The notes: a model not told the origin generated them from the sequence alone. A stretch of DNA of 64,000 bases from Oceanirhabdus seepicola (GCF_023684385.1 NZ_JAGSOJ010000005.1:124001-188000); one strand, 5' to 3'. Shown: positions 25,845-34,867, numbered from the stretch's first letter. Translations and numbers: made by a program.

Positions 25845-26738
25845 ATGAACAGAAATCTTAACCCGAAATTGCTAGTTTTGATTGGAGTAGTTTTTGTATC
25901 TTTTGGATCAATCTTAACAAAACTTTCTACTGCTCCTTCACTAATAATTGCATTTTATAGAATTGGTTTTACAAGTTTAATTTTAACACCATGGATACTA
26001 TTTAAGAATAAAAAAGAATTGAAATCTATCTCTAAAAGAACTTTGCTAATATGTTTGTTGAGTGGAATTTTTTTAGCATTTCATTTTGCTCTTTGGCTTG
26101 AATCATTAAAATATACGTCCGTAACAAGCTCTACTGTATTGGTGAGTACTCACCCGATTTTTATTGTTTTAGGAAGTATTTTTATATTAAAAGAGAAAGT
26201 AAGCAAAAAGGAAGTTATAAGTATAATGATTGCTTTAGTAGGAAGTATGATTATATCTTTTGGTGATTCTTCATTAGGAAACAATATAATATATGGAGAC
26301 TTTCTAGCAGTAGCGGGTGGTCTTTGTATGGCTGGTTATATGATGATAGGAAGAATTGCGCGTAAAGAATTATCAGTCAACGCTTATACCTTCATAGTGT
26401 ATGTAAGTTGTACTATTACTTTATTAATTTTGAGTTTATGTACAAGCACTCGATTATATCCTTATCCTAAAACTGATTGGCTCATATTCCTAGCCCTTGC
26501 GATAGTCTGCACTCTTTTAGGACATAGTGTTTTCAATTGGGCTTTAGCCTATGTAAATCCAACATTTGTATCTACTTCTATTCTAGGTGAACCTGTTTTT
26601 GCAACTATTTGGGCAATACTGATATTCAGTGAAATACCTACCTTTCCACAGGTATTCGGTGGAATTGTAATTCTTTTAGGAATATACTTATTCAATAAAA
26701 GCCAAAAGATTGATAAACCAGAACCTTTAGAAGTATAA
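25845..26738 (+). CDS. EamA/DMT-family transporter
   Basis: This is a protein of about 297 residues with ten membrane helices and two EamA repeats (LVLIGVVFVSFGSILTKLST, then AVAGGLCMAGYMMIGRIARK, and NPTFVSTSILGEPVFATIWA before the final helix pair). Metabolite export is inferred from the family. I chose the ATG at 25845, 5 nt after TGGAGG. It is unrelated to the MocR-linked exporter beyond family membership. A perfect repeat pair follows its stop and should terminate it. Confidence 0.88.
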   Translation: MNRNLNPKLLVLIGVVFVSFGSILTKLSTAPSLIIAFYRIGFTSLILTPWILFKNKKELKSISKRTLLICLLSGIFLAFHFALWLESLKYTSVTSSTVLVSTHPIFIVLGSIFILKEKVSKKEVISIMIALVGSMIISFGDSSLGNNIIYGDFLAVAGGLCMAGYMMIGRIARKELSVNAYTFIVYVSCTITLLILSLCTSTRLYPYPKTDWLIFLALAIVCTLLGHSVFNWALAYVNPTFVSTSILGEPVFATIWAILIFSEIPTFPQVFGGIVILLGIYLFNKSQKIDKPEPLEV

Positions 26739-26739
26739 A

Positions 26740-26797
26740 TTAAGGGGACAATTCTCAAGTATTTACTATACTAATACTTGAGAACTGTCCCCTTAAT
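26740..26797. repeat. GGGGACAGTTCTC repeat, inverted pair (copy 5)
   Basis: TTAAGGGGACAATTCTCAAG and its complement pair over more than 20 bp with a short loop (core TATTTACTATACTAATA). It starts 2 bp after the DMT stop codon. A partial third unit, AAAAGGGGACAGG on the minus strand, lies 15 bp further on (26807-26819). Confidence 0.9.
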
Positions 26798-26803
26798 TTC
26801 TCT

Positions 26804-26935
26804 TTATACCTGTCCCCTTTTTTTTGCTACAACATATATAGAATCGCCAGCTTCCAGCTCATCATACTTATTCATTTCTATTATCTCGAAATCTCTACTA
26901 AATAACTCTCTAAGAGTATCTTGATAATTATGGGG
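26804..26935 (-). pseudogene. C-terminal remnant of a SAM-dependent methyltransferase
   Basis: The minus strand encodes NYQDTLRELFSRDFEIIEMN, then KYDELEAGDSIYVVAKKRGQ V and a stop at 26804. This is the usual end of a class I methyltransferase: the last two strands with an acidic turn and a terminal YVVAKK strand. The rest of the gene is missing. The reading frame is cut within a perfect 16-bp inverted repeat (26922-26959), beyond which the spore-protein gene begins. The remnant's tail contains a partial repeat unit. Confidence 0.7.
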
Positions 26936-26959
26936 AATTATTATTCCCCATAATTATCA
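26922..26959. repeat. Perfect inverted repeat at a gene-truncation junction
   Basis: TGATAATTATGGGGAA (26922-26937) and its exact complement (26944-26959) flank a 6-nt loop. The left arm is coding sequence of the methyltransferase remnant; the right arm is the last codons (CSDNYGE) of the SPOCS-like gene. Both frames meet here, which suggests an inversion or hairpin-mediated deletion. Confidence 0.75.
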
Positions 26960-27900
26960 GAACAATTGAAGTGATTCAGTTCATAATATATGGGATGTAT
27001 ATTATCAGAACTTTTTATAGTATTTTTATACTTATTATTAGGATAAACCTTTATTACATTAGATTCTTTTTTATTATATATTAAAGGTTCTGACGTAAAA
27101 GATATTTTACTTGTATGTTTAAAAGGAATAGTAACTTTAATATATTTTTTACTTAGCGAATTATCATTTAAACTTGTGAATGTTATATCTTTAATAATAA
27201 ATCCTTTTATGAATAATTTGTTTTGAACTTCCATGTCCTTTTTTTCATAATAGAGTAGAGACATACCAGTTATATCAATATTACTTTTTATAGAAAGTAT
27301 TTCTTTTATATTCTCTTCTATTTTAATATCACTATCCTTTATTATCTCTATATCACTTTTGGCAATTATAATAGGAACATGAGCAATTATTTTATTAGGT
27401 GTAAGCACATTGCTTTTCTGTAGTAGAGAAACATTTATATTTAGAACTGATATAAAATTTATTACCGACATTGGAGTGTTATTTTTATGGCATGATATAG
27501 TATTTTCCTCTAAATTTTCATTATTATCAGATTCTATGTGCGCTGAGTTGTCATTATTCATATTTATAGATGAAGAGGATTTTTTATGTGAATTATGATT
27601 GAAAGGATTTTTATCATTTTGTATTTTTGTATTGTCTGGAAAATTTGAAGTCAATAAATAACTTAATATATCTTTGAGTGAATTTATGTTAGGATTAATG
27701 GATTCTGGTGATTCATTTATTCTTCTATTTAGGTCCTCATCAGTTGAAGTATGTTCAGGTGAATTAGATGCTATAGGTATTAAAATATTTTTCTTTGGAG
27801 GTTTGAACATATCCTTATTATTTGCGTAGTAGAGTAGAATTAGTATAAGTATGACTAAATCATTATCAAGCCACCAAGGAAAATTATTTCTATTATACAT
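26941..27900 (-). CDS. SPOCS/DUF3794-like protein with N-terminal hydrophobic segment
   Basis: This is a 319-residue protein. An N-terminal hydrophobic stretch (DNDLVILILILLYYAN, about 13-28) is followed by a long Asn/Ser-rich linker (50-140). A domain paralogous to the neighbouring spore-surface-type protein comes next (VPIIIAKSDIEIIKDSDIKI, LFIKGFIIKDITFTSLND, VTIPFKHTSKISF). Compared with the partner (LFLKGYIRKNIEYATVEC), it has lost the cysteines. Its 3' end lies in the palindrome that truncates a methyltransferase remnant, so the C-terminus may itself be altered. It probably has a sporulation role, inferred from the paralogue. Confidence 0.65.
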   Translation of the reverse strand: MYNRNNFPWWLDNDLVILILILLYYANNKDMFKPPKKNILIPIASNSPEHTSTDEDLNRRINESPESINPNINSLKDILSYLLTSNFPDNTKIQNDKNPFNHNSHKKSSSSINMNNDNSAHIESDNNENLEENTISCHKNNTPMSVINFISVLNINVSLLQKSNVLTPNKIIAHVPIIIAKSDIEIIKDSDIKIEENIKEILSIKSNIDITGMSLLYYEKKDMEVQNKLFIKGFIIKDITFTSLNDNSLSKKYIKVTIPFKHTSKISFTSEPLIYNKKESNVIKVYPNNKYKNTIKSSDNIHPIYYELNHFNCSDNYGE

Positions 27901-27971
27901 AGAATTACTCCTTTTACATTAATTCAAAACTAGCTTAAAGTAAAACTTTAAGCTAGTTAATTCAAACTATT

Positions 27972-28850
27972 TTAGATATCTTCAGTTTTGTTCTCTTCTT
28001 CAGTTTCGTTTTCTTCTTCTGTTGCCTTTGGTAGCCATGATCCATGTGAATAAATTTTCACTTGTTGCTCTTGTAAAACTTTTAGTTTAATATTCAACGC
28101 AAGTTTTTCAACTAATTTATTAAAAGTACCAGGATAGTAGCTTAATCCAGCTTCTTCTGTAGCTTCTCTAACGCAGTAATGTTTTTCAAGATCTATTTCA
28201 GTAATGTCAATGTCTTCTAACTCTATATCAAAACCTTCAGTATATCCTATAGTCTCTTGAGAATTATATTGACAAAAATCACTACCGATGTATTCTGGAG
28301 TACATTTTCCGAAGCAATTGTATTGACAGTTTCTAAATATTTCTATTTGCTTGGTAGGCTCTCTATATTTTACAACAGGCTTTACGCCACAAATATAATC
28401 AATATCAGTCACACAGTGAAATTTAACATATGCTGTTGTATGCTTAATGTCACCAGCAACAACTTTACCACCCTCACAACAACAAGAGCCATCTGTTCTA
28501 TTTGTACATTCTACTGTTGCGTACTCTATATTTTTTCTAATATAACCTTTTAGGAAAAGCTTACCACCTTCAAATCTTTGACAATATTTGTTATAGTTAC
28601 TTGCAAAAGGAATAAGCTTAGCTTGGGTTAATATTACATCTTTTTTTATTCTCTTAATTTCAAGAGCTGGGTGTTCTAACTCAATACATGCTTCTGTATC
28701 AATTTGAATAAAGCATTCAGAAAGAACTACAGGTATTTTCACAACAATCTTTCCTCTGTGTATTACAGAAGGGTGTACAGAAGTATTTGGACATACACAT
28801 AATGTTTTAGATTCTACTTTTGCATTAGTACAAGTAGTATTATCATTCAT
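27972..28850 (-). CDS. Cysteine-rich SPOCS (DUF3794)-like spore-surface protein
   Basis: This is a 292-residue protein with a SPOCS-type domain: VHPSVIHRGKIVVKIPVVLS, IELEHPALEIKRIKKDVILT, LFLKGYIRKNIEYATVEC and GDIKHTTAYVKFHCVTDIDY. It is rich in Cys (about 15) in CxC, CCC and CxxC groupings, as in disulfide-linked spore coat or exosporium proteins. The C-terminus is an acidic Glu/Thr repeat (ATEEENETEEENKTEDI). SPOCS domains occur in SipL and related spore-assembly proteins. A sigma-K-like promoter precedes it, and the SPOCS-like gene downstream (gap 71 bp) is a probable operon partner. Confidence 0.75.
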   Translation of the reverse strand: MNDNTTCTNAKVESKTLCVCPNTSVHPSVIHRGKIVVKIPVVLSECFIQIDTEACIELEHPALEIKRIKKDVILTQAKLIPFASNYNKYCQRFEGGKLFLKGYIRKNIEYATVECTNRTDGSCCCEGGKVVAGDIKHTTAYVKFHCVTDIDYICGVKPVVKYREPTKQIEIFRNCQYNCFGKCTPEYIGSDFCQYNSQETIGYTEGFDIELEDIDITEIDLEKHYCVREATEEAGLSYYPGTFNKLVEKLALNIKLKVLQEQQVKIYSHGSWLPKATEEENETEEENKTEDI

Positions 28851-28908
28851 AGTTCATTATTCCTTTCTCTTTAGTTTATTTATGCAATGTTTCTTATCGC
28901 ATATAGTA

Positions 28909-28936
28909 TATATTATGAAGGATTGTTTTATTAAGT
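28909..28936 (-). promoter_or_regulatory. Candidate sigma-K promoter
   Basis: The minus strand has CATAATATA (28917-28909), matching the sigma-K -10 pattern CATANNNTA. An AC at 28936-28935 lies 17 bp upstream as a minimal -35. It lies about 60 bp before the Cys-rich spore-surface-type gene, as expected for a late mother-cell gene. The consensus is short, so chance is possible. Confidence 0.45.
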
Positions 28937-29018
28937 TACTAATTCCTGAAAAAAGTTAAAAACCTAAAAAGGAGATACTTGAACAAACCATGTACCTCCT
29001 TTCTACCTTATTATATTT

Positions 29019-29783
29019 TTATATCTCATATAACTTCTTAACATTATTAGTTGTGATTTTCTCTACCATATCAAGATCTATTCCTTTAAGATTAGCAATT
29101 TCTACTGCTACATATCTTACAAATAAAGGCTCGTTTCTTCTTCTACCAGCTGGACCTGGAGTCAAAGATGGTGAATCAGTTTCAACAAATAGATTTCTCA
29201 AAGGAATCGCTCTTGCTACCTCTTTCAACATAGTAGCGCTCTTATATGTTACAGGACCTGCTATTGATATATAAAATCCCATCTCAACATATTTTCTAGC
29301 TAGTTCAACATCACCTGAATAACAATGAATTACTCCTCTTAATCTCTCATCCATATGTTCACTAATAATATCAAAAGTATCTTGATTAGCTTTTCTATCA
29401 TGAACAACTATTGGAAGTCCTAATTCCTTAGCTAACTCAATTTGCCGTTTAAACCATTTCTTCTGAATTTCTATTGGTACATCCATATGGTGATAATCTA
29501 ATCCAATTTCTCCTATTGCTATAACATTCTTATCCTTTGATAATTCTCTTAATTCATCAATACTCTTTTCATCCATCTCATCAGTACAACAGGGATGAAC
29601 CCCAACAGTCGCATATATATTCTCATACTTTCTTGCTAGTTTCATTGCTTCCCTAGAACTTTTCATACTTGAACCTGATGTTATAACAGATTCAATACCT
29701 TCCCTTCTTAAATCTTTTATAAGCCTATCTCTATCCCTCTTGAAATTTTCTAAATGCAAATGTGCATGACTATCAATCAACAT
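29019..29783 (-). CDS. tatD: TatD-family metal-dependent hydrolase
   Basis: This is a 254-residue TIM-barrel hydrolase. The metal ligands are visible: DSHAHLHL (His6, His8), GEIGLDYH (Glu), VVHDRKA (His), VIHCYSG (His) and ETDSP (Asp). TatD proteins are DNases or phosphodiesterases linked to DNA repair and quality control. The length is normal. The ATG lies 7 nt after CAGGAGG. It appears to be a stand-alone gene, divergent from the WYL regulator. Confidence 0.93.
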   Translation of the reverse strand: MLIDSHAHLHLENFKRDRDRLIKDLRREGIESVITSGSSMKSSREAMKLARKYENIYATVGVHPCCTDEMDEKSIDELRELSKDKNVIAIGEIGLDYHHMDVPIEIQKKWFKRQIELAKELGLPIVVHDRKANQDTFDIISEHMDERLRGVIHCYSGDVELARKYVEMGFYISIAGPVTYKSATMLKEVARAIPLRNLFVETDSPSLTPGPAGRRRNEPLFVRYVAVEIANLKGIDLDMVEKITTNNVKKLYEI

Positions 29784-29836
29784 ATATATTTCCTCCTGTA
29801 TTTCAATCTTTTTTCTATATATACATTATAAATAAC

Positions 29837-29864
29837 AAACACTGACACCTAGCTGTCAGTGTTT
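29837..29864. promoter_or_regulatory. WYL-regulator operator (TGACA-N6-TGTCA)
   Basis: AAACACTGACA (29837-29847) and TGTCAGTGTTT (29854-29864) form a perfect 11-bp inverted repeat with spacer CCTAGC, just upstream of a TATAAT (29869-29874) and 46 bp before the WYL gene. The same TGACA-N6-TGTCA core recurs upstream of the second WYL gene (46928). The same half-site at the same spacing, as direct repeats, precedes three DUF2785 genes. Confidence 0.8.
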
Positions 29865-29909
29865 CTGATATAATATACTTATATAGAAATTATTGGAGGT
29901 TAAACTATT

Positions 29910-30815
29910 ATGTCAGTAGATAGGTTATTTTCAATCATGTTGATTCTATCCAATAAAGGGAAGAAAACAGCAGCTCAACTAGCAGAAAGATTAGAAGTTT
30001 CCCCTAGAACAATATATAGAGATATACACAAACTATCTCTTTCTGGTATACCTATATATTCTGAAGATGGAAGATCTGGAGGATATTATTTAATGGAGGA
30101 TTATAAGGTGGATAACCTCTATTTCAAAGAGGATGATATGAAACCTATACTTTCAATACTTAAAAATATACAGAATCTGTTTGGAGATAATGGTTATCTA
30201 AATGAAATCATAAATAAATATGAGAATGTCAATGAAAAAAATAATTTCACAATAAATATGACAAACGTTAGTATGATTGAAGAGATTAAAAATTATCTCC
30301 ATACGACTAGTATGGCAATTGATAATAAAAAAGTTATTAAACTTCAGTATGTGAATAGACGGCAAGAAGTTGAAGAACGTATGGTTGAGCCAATATATAT
30401 TTCCTACTCAAGTGGTGAGTGGTATATTAATGGTTTCTGCAGAAATAGAAATGATTATAGAAGCTTTAAATTGACACGTATAAAAAACCTAGTTTCCCTT
30501 GATTTCGCCTTTGACAGGGATATTGATATTGATACATTGAAAAATATCTATGATAGGGATTTCAAAAATATATCAATAAAAGTTGTGTTAAAATTTCACC
30601 CTAAGTTCGGGCCTCAATTAACTGAATATTTCGCAAAAGAAAATATCCAAAAATGTGCTGATGGATACTTTATTGCTCATGAGTTTTATCCTCACGATGA
30701 AGGACTAATAAAACATATACTTGGTTATGGGAAATGGTGTCAGGTTTTAGAACCAGAGTATTTGAAGCAAGAAATTAAAGATTACTTAAATGAGATGGTA
30801 AAAAACTACGAATAA
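29910..30815 (+). CDS. WYL-domain transcriptional regulator (YafY-like)
   Basis: This is a 301-residue one-component regulator. Residues 1-60 form an HTH_11-type winged helix (LAERLEVSPRTIYRDIHKLS). Residues 140-210 form the WYL domain, with variant key residues (KLQYVNRRQEVEERMVEPI, SSGEWYINGFCRNRNDYRSF). A WCX-like C-terminal domain runs to the end (HEFYPHDEGLIKHILGYGKW). WYL domains sense nucleotides or other small ligands. The ATG lies after TGGAGG. A perfect palindrome upstream implies autoregulation, and similar half-sites tie it to the DUF2785 genes nearby. Confidence 0.92.
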   Translation: MSVDRLFSIMLILSNKGKKTAAQLAERLEVSPRTIYRDIHKLSLSGIPIYSEDGRSGGYYLMEDYKVDNLYFKEDDMKPILSILKNIQNLFGDNGYLNEIINKYENVNEKNNFTINMTNVSMIEEIKNYLHTTSMAIDNKKVIKLQYVNRRQEVEERMVEPIYISYSSGEWYINGFCRNRNDYRSFKLTRIKNLVSLDFAFDRDIDIDTLKNIYDRDFKNISIKVVLKFHPKFGPQLTEYFAKENIQKCADGYFIAHEFYPHDEGLIKHILGYGKWCQVLEPEYLKQEIKDYLNEMVKNYE

Positions 30816-30819
30816 TTAA

Positions 30820-30876
30820 GGGGACAGTTCTGAATATTTTGCTCTTTAGAAGGGCAAAAACTTGAGAACTGTCCCC
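30820..30876. repeat. GGGGACAGTTCTC repeat, inverted pair (copy 6)
   Basis: The arms GGGGACAGTTCTGAA and CTTGAGAACTGTCCCC flank a core with TTTTGCTCTTT pairing with AGGGCAAAA. It lies between the convergent WYL (stop 30815) and DUF2785 (stop 30888) genes, so it can terminate both. Confidence 0.9.
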
Positions 30877-30887
30877 TGCTTTTATTT

Positions 30888-31772
30888 TTATTTATTGTTA
30901 AAAAATTCATTAATGTTATTCAATACGGCTTCTATTTCATTTATTAATAGAGGACTCATTCCTTTAAATTTCAACCTAAAATATAGACTTCTTAAAAAGT
31001 TCTTTATATTTTCATTAAAAGAATGGATGTATTTATATGCCTTTAAAGGATTAGGATCTTGATACTCTTTTGGAACTTCTAAGTCATTAAAACTCCTTAT
31101 CCATTCTACAATATCCTCTTCTTCCATATCATCTCTTTTTATTAATTCAATACATGCAGTTGTTAATCTCTCTGCTTCTTCATTCTTGTAAACATAATAA
31201 ACAATTGATACCTTGTCCTTTATCCCCTGTAAAATCTCTAATAGTTGCGTCTTATCAAGCTCAGTACTTCCAGCAAAACTCACAAGGGCATCACCTGTAT
31301 GAGCTGCTGAATGTCCCCACCCCTTGTCCTGTACATATCCTCGTACATCTTTCTCTTTCTTTAAATATTCCATAACCTTATTGAAACAATCTAAAACCTC
31401 TTCTTTTGATAGTATTTCATGTTGGTCATTCTTCACTTTATCATTATGATATTTAATTATCCATCTTATTATAAGTGTAGTGAATGCCCTATTAAATACA
31501 GAATCATCTTCTATAGCTCCTAATTTATAAAATAAATGTTCTTCACTTAAAGCTAATTTTAGTAGATTTCTTATCTGTCCCTCTTCTAACATATCTTCCA
31601 TGATTAATTTCCATAAGAAAGACAACGCTAATTCATCACGTAAAATCCAATCTGTAGATTTCAATGCCTCCATTAACTCTAAAGATAATTCATTTCTATT
31701 TATCTCCTCTGGAATAGTCCAATCATTTTCTTTCCATTCTAACAATCTACTTTTTAAATTATTATCACTCAT
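30888..31772 (-). CDS. DUF2785-family protein, paralogue 1
   Basis: This is a soluble helical protein of about 294 residues. The family core is DVRGYVQDKGWGHSAAHTGD (conserved His-x3-His-T-G-D). Flanking helices are NLLKLALSEEHLFYKLGAIE and DIVEWIRSFNDLEVPKEY, with an LRSLYFRLKFKG tail. The conserved His and Asp suggest a metal or catalytic site, but the family is uncharacterised. I chose the ATG at 31772 (MSDNN), preceded by GGGGG. It carries a 12-residue insertion before the tail relative to its three paralogues. The promoter region holds a TGYCA-N6-TGYCA element. Confidence 0.85.
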   Translation of the reverse strand: MSDNNLKSRLLEWKENDWTIPEEINRNELSLELMEALKSTDWILRDELALSFLWKLIMEDMLEEGQIRNLLKLALSEEHLFYKLGAIEDDSVFNRAFTTLIIRWIIKYHNDKVKNDQHEILSKEEVLDCFNKVMEYLKKEKDVRGYVQDKGWGHSAAHTGDALVSFAGSTELDKTQLLEILQGIKDKVSIVYYVYKNEEAERLTTACIELIKRDDMEEEDIVEWIRSFNDLEVPKEYQDPNPLKAYKYIHSFNENIKNFLRSLYFRLKFKGMSPLLINEIEAVLNNINEFFNNK

Positions 31773-31828
31773 AATTAATCCCCCTTTATTATTAAATTTT
31801 AATACCCCAATAATTAAATTATAAACCA

Positions 31829-31844
31829 TGTCATCTGTATGCCA
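31829..31844. promoter_or_regulatory. TGYCA-N6-TGYCA element upstream of DUF2785 paralogue 1
   Basis: TGTCA (31829-31833) and TGCCA (31840-31844) are direct repeats one helical turn apart, in the block ATAAACCATGTCATCTGTAT. The same block precedes paralogues 2 and 3 at the same distance from the start. The half-site equals that of the WYL palindrome at 29837. Confidence 0.6.
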
Positions 31845-31910
31845 GTAATCTTTAATCTAAAGTAAGCACTGAATCATCCTCAAAAGTCCTAATCTTATGA
31901 AAAAGGTGAA

Positions 31911-31928
31911 AAGTTGAGAACTGTCCCT
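31911..31928. repeat. Single right arm of the GGGGACAGTTCTC repeat
   Basis: AAGTTGAGAACTGTCCCT occurs alone, 15 bp downstream of the S9 peptidase stop. A short preceding GAAAAAGGTGAAAAG does not pair with it. Confidence 0.75.
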
Positions 31929-31942
31929 CTTAATTTCGCATC

Positions 31943-33913
31943 CTAATCAAGAATATACTTAGAAAACCATTCAAGATTTTGTTCCATAATTATTCTCGAA
32001 ACCCCTGGTTTTTCCGCACAATGTCCTAACCCATTAATAATAACTAATTCACTTTCTACATTTCTATCTTGTAGTCCACGATATAGCTCAAATGCATTTG
32101 GCACTGGAACTCTATTATCATTTTCACCATGCTGAATTAAAGTCGGGGTGCACGCTGATTTGATATAAGTTATAGGTGATGCTTTAGAATATATATCTGG
32201 ATTATCCCAAGGATTATTCCCTAGATATTGTATTATAAATGATGGCATATCAGTATTAGCGTAATTAGTTACCCAGTTACTTATTCCACCGCAGACAGAA
32301 ATAGCTTTAAATCTATTGCTGTAAGTTGAACAAAATGCCGATATATAACCACCGTAACTCCAACCCATAACACCAACTTTATCCTTATTAACAAATCCTT
32401 TTTCTATCAGGTTATCAACCCCTGATATAACATCTTCATAATCACCAATTCCAAGGTTTTTGTAGTTTGATGTAAGAAATTCATTTCCATACCCAGAACT
32501 CCCTCTATAGTTTGGCTCTAGTACAATAAACCCTTTTTCTATAAACTGTTCAATTGGAAATAATTCATCCAGATTGTGTATAGGAAATGCAGCCCAGGCT
32601 GGACCACCATGTGTTGACACTAATAATGGATATTTCTTTTCAGGATTAAAATCAACTGGTTTTGACAGTATACCTTCAATCTCAAGTCCACCATTTGTTT
32701 TCCATGTGATTAACTCTTTACAACTTAATTTCTTACTCTCATATATCTTACTTTCATTAGTAATTTTAGTATCATTCACATAAGCTTCAAAGTAACTGTT
32801 TTTCCCTGCTTTTATATACGCTATGTTATCTCCTTTGGAAGATATTGATACGTCATGAAAAAAGCATATATCATCTTGATATAAAGTATTAATTGTACCT
32901 GCTTCAGAAATTAAACCAATAACAACATTACTCTTATCTTGCCAATATGCTAAAATACCACAGTTTGTCCACTTTGAAACCATAATACTTCTATCTAGCT
33001 CCTTTAATCTTAATAAAACCTCTTCCTTTTCAATATCATATATTTCTAAAAGTTGATTTTCTGTAACTTTCTTTCTGTATGCTTCCCTGCCTAAGGGAGT
33101 TTTAGAATACGCTATCTTATTACCACCTGGTGAAAAAGCAATGTTAGAATAAAAATACCCCTCAATATTTAACCTATTAATTTTTTTACTACTTATAGAT
33201 AACAATGATACAGTTGTATCCATATAGTACTTCATTTCACTTGTAGGAGTACAAACAAGAGCCACCCTATTTCCATCAGGAGAAATATCAAATCCAATTA
33301 CGTTAAAGTCCTCTGGATTAGTTAATTTTGTAGAATTATCTACTACTTCTTCTTTATTATCATCTTTTTTTAAGAAATCATCCAGTTGAATATCTTTATA
33401 TAATACTCTGCTTAGTTCAATATAATATAAACAATTATTTTTGTAATCTTTATCTACATATTTAAAATCTTCATAGGTTTCTTTTCTTTTTTTTATTTCT
33501 TCTGACTCAGGTTCTAGTGCTGTATAGTAAATACCTTTTCCATCAGGTGACCATTTAAAGTTATTAATACCTTCAGCACTGTTTGTTATCTGAATACCAT
33601 TAAACTCATCACTAGTTCTTAAAAATATTTGTTTTTTACAATTTTTCTTTTCTCCAACATTAGCAGTAAAGGCTAAATAGTCATTTTGTGGCGACCATTT
33701 AGGTGTCATACTCTCAGATTTATCAGTAGTAATAGGGTAATGTTTTTTTGTTTTGCTTTCGTAAATCCAAGTATGATATCTAAACTCATTATCTTTCCAA
33801 TCAGTAGTTTTTTTTACATAAGCTGTATATTCACCATTTTCACTTATACTGATTGATTCTATAGTTGGTAGTGATATAACTTCCTCAATTGACATATATG
33901 ACTCTTTATTCAT
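31943..33913 (-). CDS. S9-family (prolyl oligopeptidase-like) serine peptidase
   Basis: This is a cytosolic peptidase of about 656 residues. An N-terminal beta-propeller (residues 1-390, repeated FSPGGNKIAY-type blades) gates a C-terminal alpha/beta hydrolase. The catalytic Ser is in GVMGWSYGGYIS, the Asp in HGENDNRVPVP and the His in NGLGHCAEK; the oxyanion region is STHGGPAWA. This is the acylaminoacyl-peptidase/DPP branch. I chose the ATG at 33913, 7 nt after GGGAGG. It is flanked by DUF2785 paralogues on both sides but has its own repeat-arm end. A second S9 peptidase lies at 51423. Confidence 0.93.
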   Translation of the reverse strand: MNKESYMSIEEVISLPTIESISISENGEYTAYVKKTTDWKDNEFRYHTWIYESKTKKHYPITTDKSESMTPKWSPQNDYLAFTANVGEKKNCKKQIFLRTSDEFNGIQITNSAEGINNFKWSPDGKGIYYTALEPESEEIKKRKETYEDFKYVDKDYKNNCLYYIELSRVLYKDIQLDDFLKKDDNKEEVVDNSTKLTNPEDFNVIGFDISPDGNRVALVCTPTSEMKYYMDTTVSLLSISSKKINRLNIEGYFYSNIAFSPGGNKIAYSKTPLGREAYRKKVTENQLLEIYDIEKEEVLLRLKELDRSIMVSKWTNCGILAYWQDKSNVVIGLISEAGTINTLYQDDICFFHDVSISSKGDNIAYIKAGKNSYFEAYVNDTKITNESKIYESKKLSCKELITWKTNGGLEIEGILSKPVDFNPEKKYPLLVSTHGGPAWAAFPIHNLDELFPIEQFIEKGFIVLEPNYRGSSGYGNEFLTSNYKNLGIGDYEDVISGVDNLIEKGFVNKDKVGVMGWSYGGYISAFCSTYSNRFKAISVCGGISNWVTNYANTDMPSFIIQYLGNNPWDNPDIYSKASPITYIKSACTPTLIQHGENDNRVPVPNAFELYRGLQDRNVESELVIINGLGHCAEKPGVSRIIMEQNLEWFSKYILD

Positions 33914-34006
33914 AATATCCTCCCATGTTTCATTACTGAAAATCACTAGCTACTCTTTATTCTAAAATTTTAATTCTATAAGTCAAAATTAAATAAATAT
34001 GCCTAA

Positions 34007-34867
34007 TTAATTATACTGATTATATCGTTCATTGATTTTATTTAACACCTTTTCTATTTCATTTAATATCTCTGAATTAACTCCCTTGACTTTAAATCTA
34101 AAATATACACTTCTAAGGAAGTTCTTTACATTTTGTCTAAAATAAATATAGTTAGGATAATTCTTTGGCTGTTCAATATGATTAAAACTCCTTATCCATT
34201 CAATTATATCTTCATCTTTGATATCATCTCTATTGATTATTTTCATAATTGCAGTTGTTAATCTTTCATCTTCCTCATTATTATATGCATAATAACTAAT
34301 AGAGACCTTTTCTTTAATTCCTTTTAAAATGTCTATCATATGCTCTTTATCTAGTTCAACACACTGAGCCAAACTAGCTAAAGCATCTCCAGTATGACAT
34401 ACCGAATCTGCCCACCCCTTTTCATTTACATATCCTCTTACATCTCTTTCTTTATTCAAGTATTCCAGAACCTTATTAAATGCTTGAACAATTTCTGTCT
34501 TTGACAATATTGCTTGCCCATCTTTTACTAACATATTATTATGATATTCAATCAATTCTGCAATAATAAGAACTGAAAAAGCTCTATTAAAAACAGAATC
34601 ATCTTCTTTAGTACCTAGTTTATGAAATAAATGTTCTTGACTTAATGCAAGTTTCAGTAAGTTCCTTGCCTCACTTTGTGACAACTTTTTCTCACTGATG
34701 ATTGTCCATAAAAAAGAATACGATAGCTTATCTCTTAAAACAGGATCTGTAGATTTTAGATTCTCCATTAACTCTAAAGATAATTGGTACTTATTAACTT
34801 CCTTTGGAATATTCCAATCATTCTCTTTCCATTCTATCAATTTACTTTTTAACTTATTATCACTCAT
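34007..34867 (-). CDS. DUF2785-family protein, paralogue 2
   Basis: This 286-residue protein shares nearly the whole sequence plan of paralogues 3 and 4 (SKLIEWKENDWNIPKEVNKY, then DVRGYVNEKGWADSVCHTGD). The usual HS of GWxHSxxHTGD is DS here, so the first conserved His is replaced by Asp while the second is kept. It may therefore have changed or lost activity. The ATG follows AGGGGA. The gene has its own upstream element (34926) and lies beyond the terminator of paralogue 3, so it is a separate unit. Confidence 0.85.
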   Translation of the reverse strand: MSDNKLKSKLIEWKENDWNIPKEVNKYQLSLELMENLKSTDPVLRDKLSYSFLWTIISEKKLSQSEARNLLKLALSQEHLFHKLGTKEDDSVFNRAFSVLIIAELIEYHNNMLVKDGQAILSKTEIVQAFNKVLEYLNKERDVRGYVNEKGWADSVCHTGDALASLAQCVELDKEHMIDILKGIKEKVSISYYAYNNEEDERLTTAIMKIINRDDIKDEDIIEWIRSFNHIEQPKNYPNYIYFRQNVKNFLRSVYFRFKVKGVNSEILNEIEKVLNKINERYNQYN

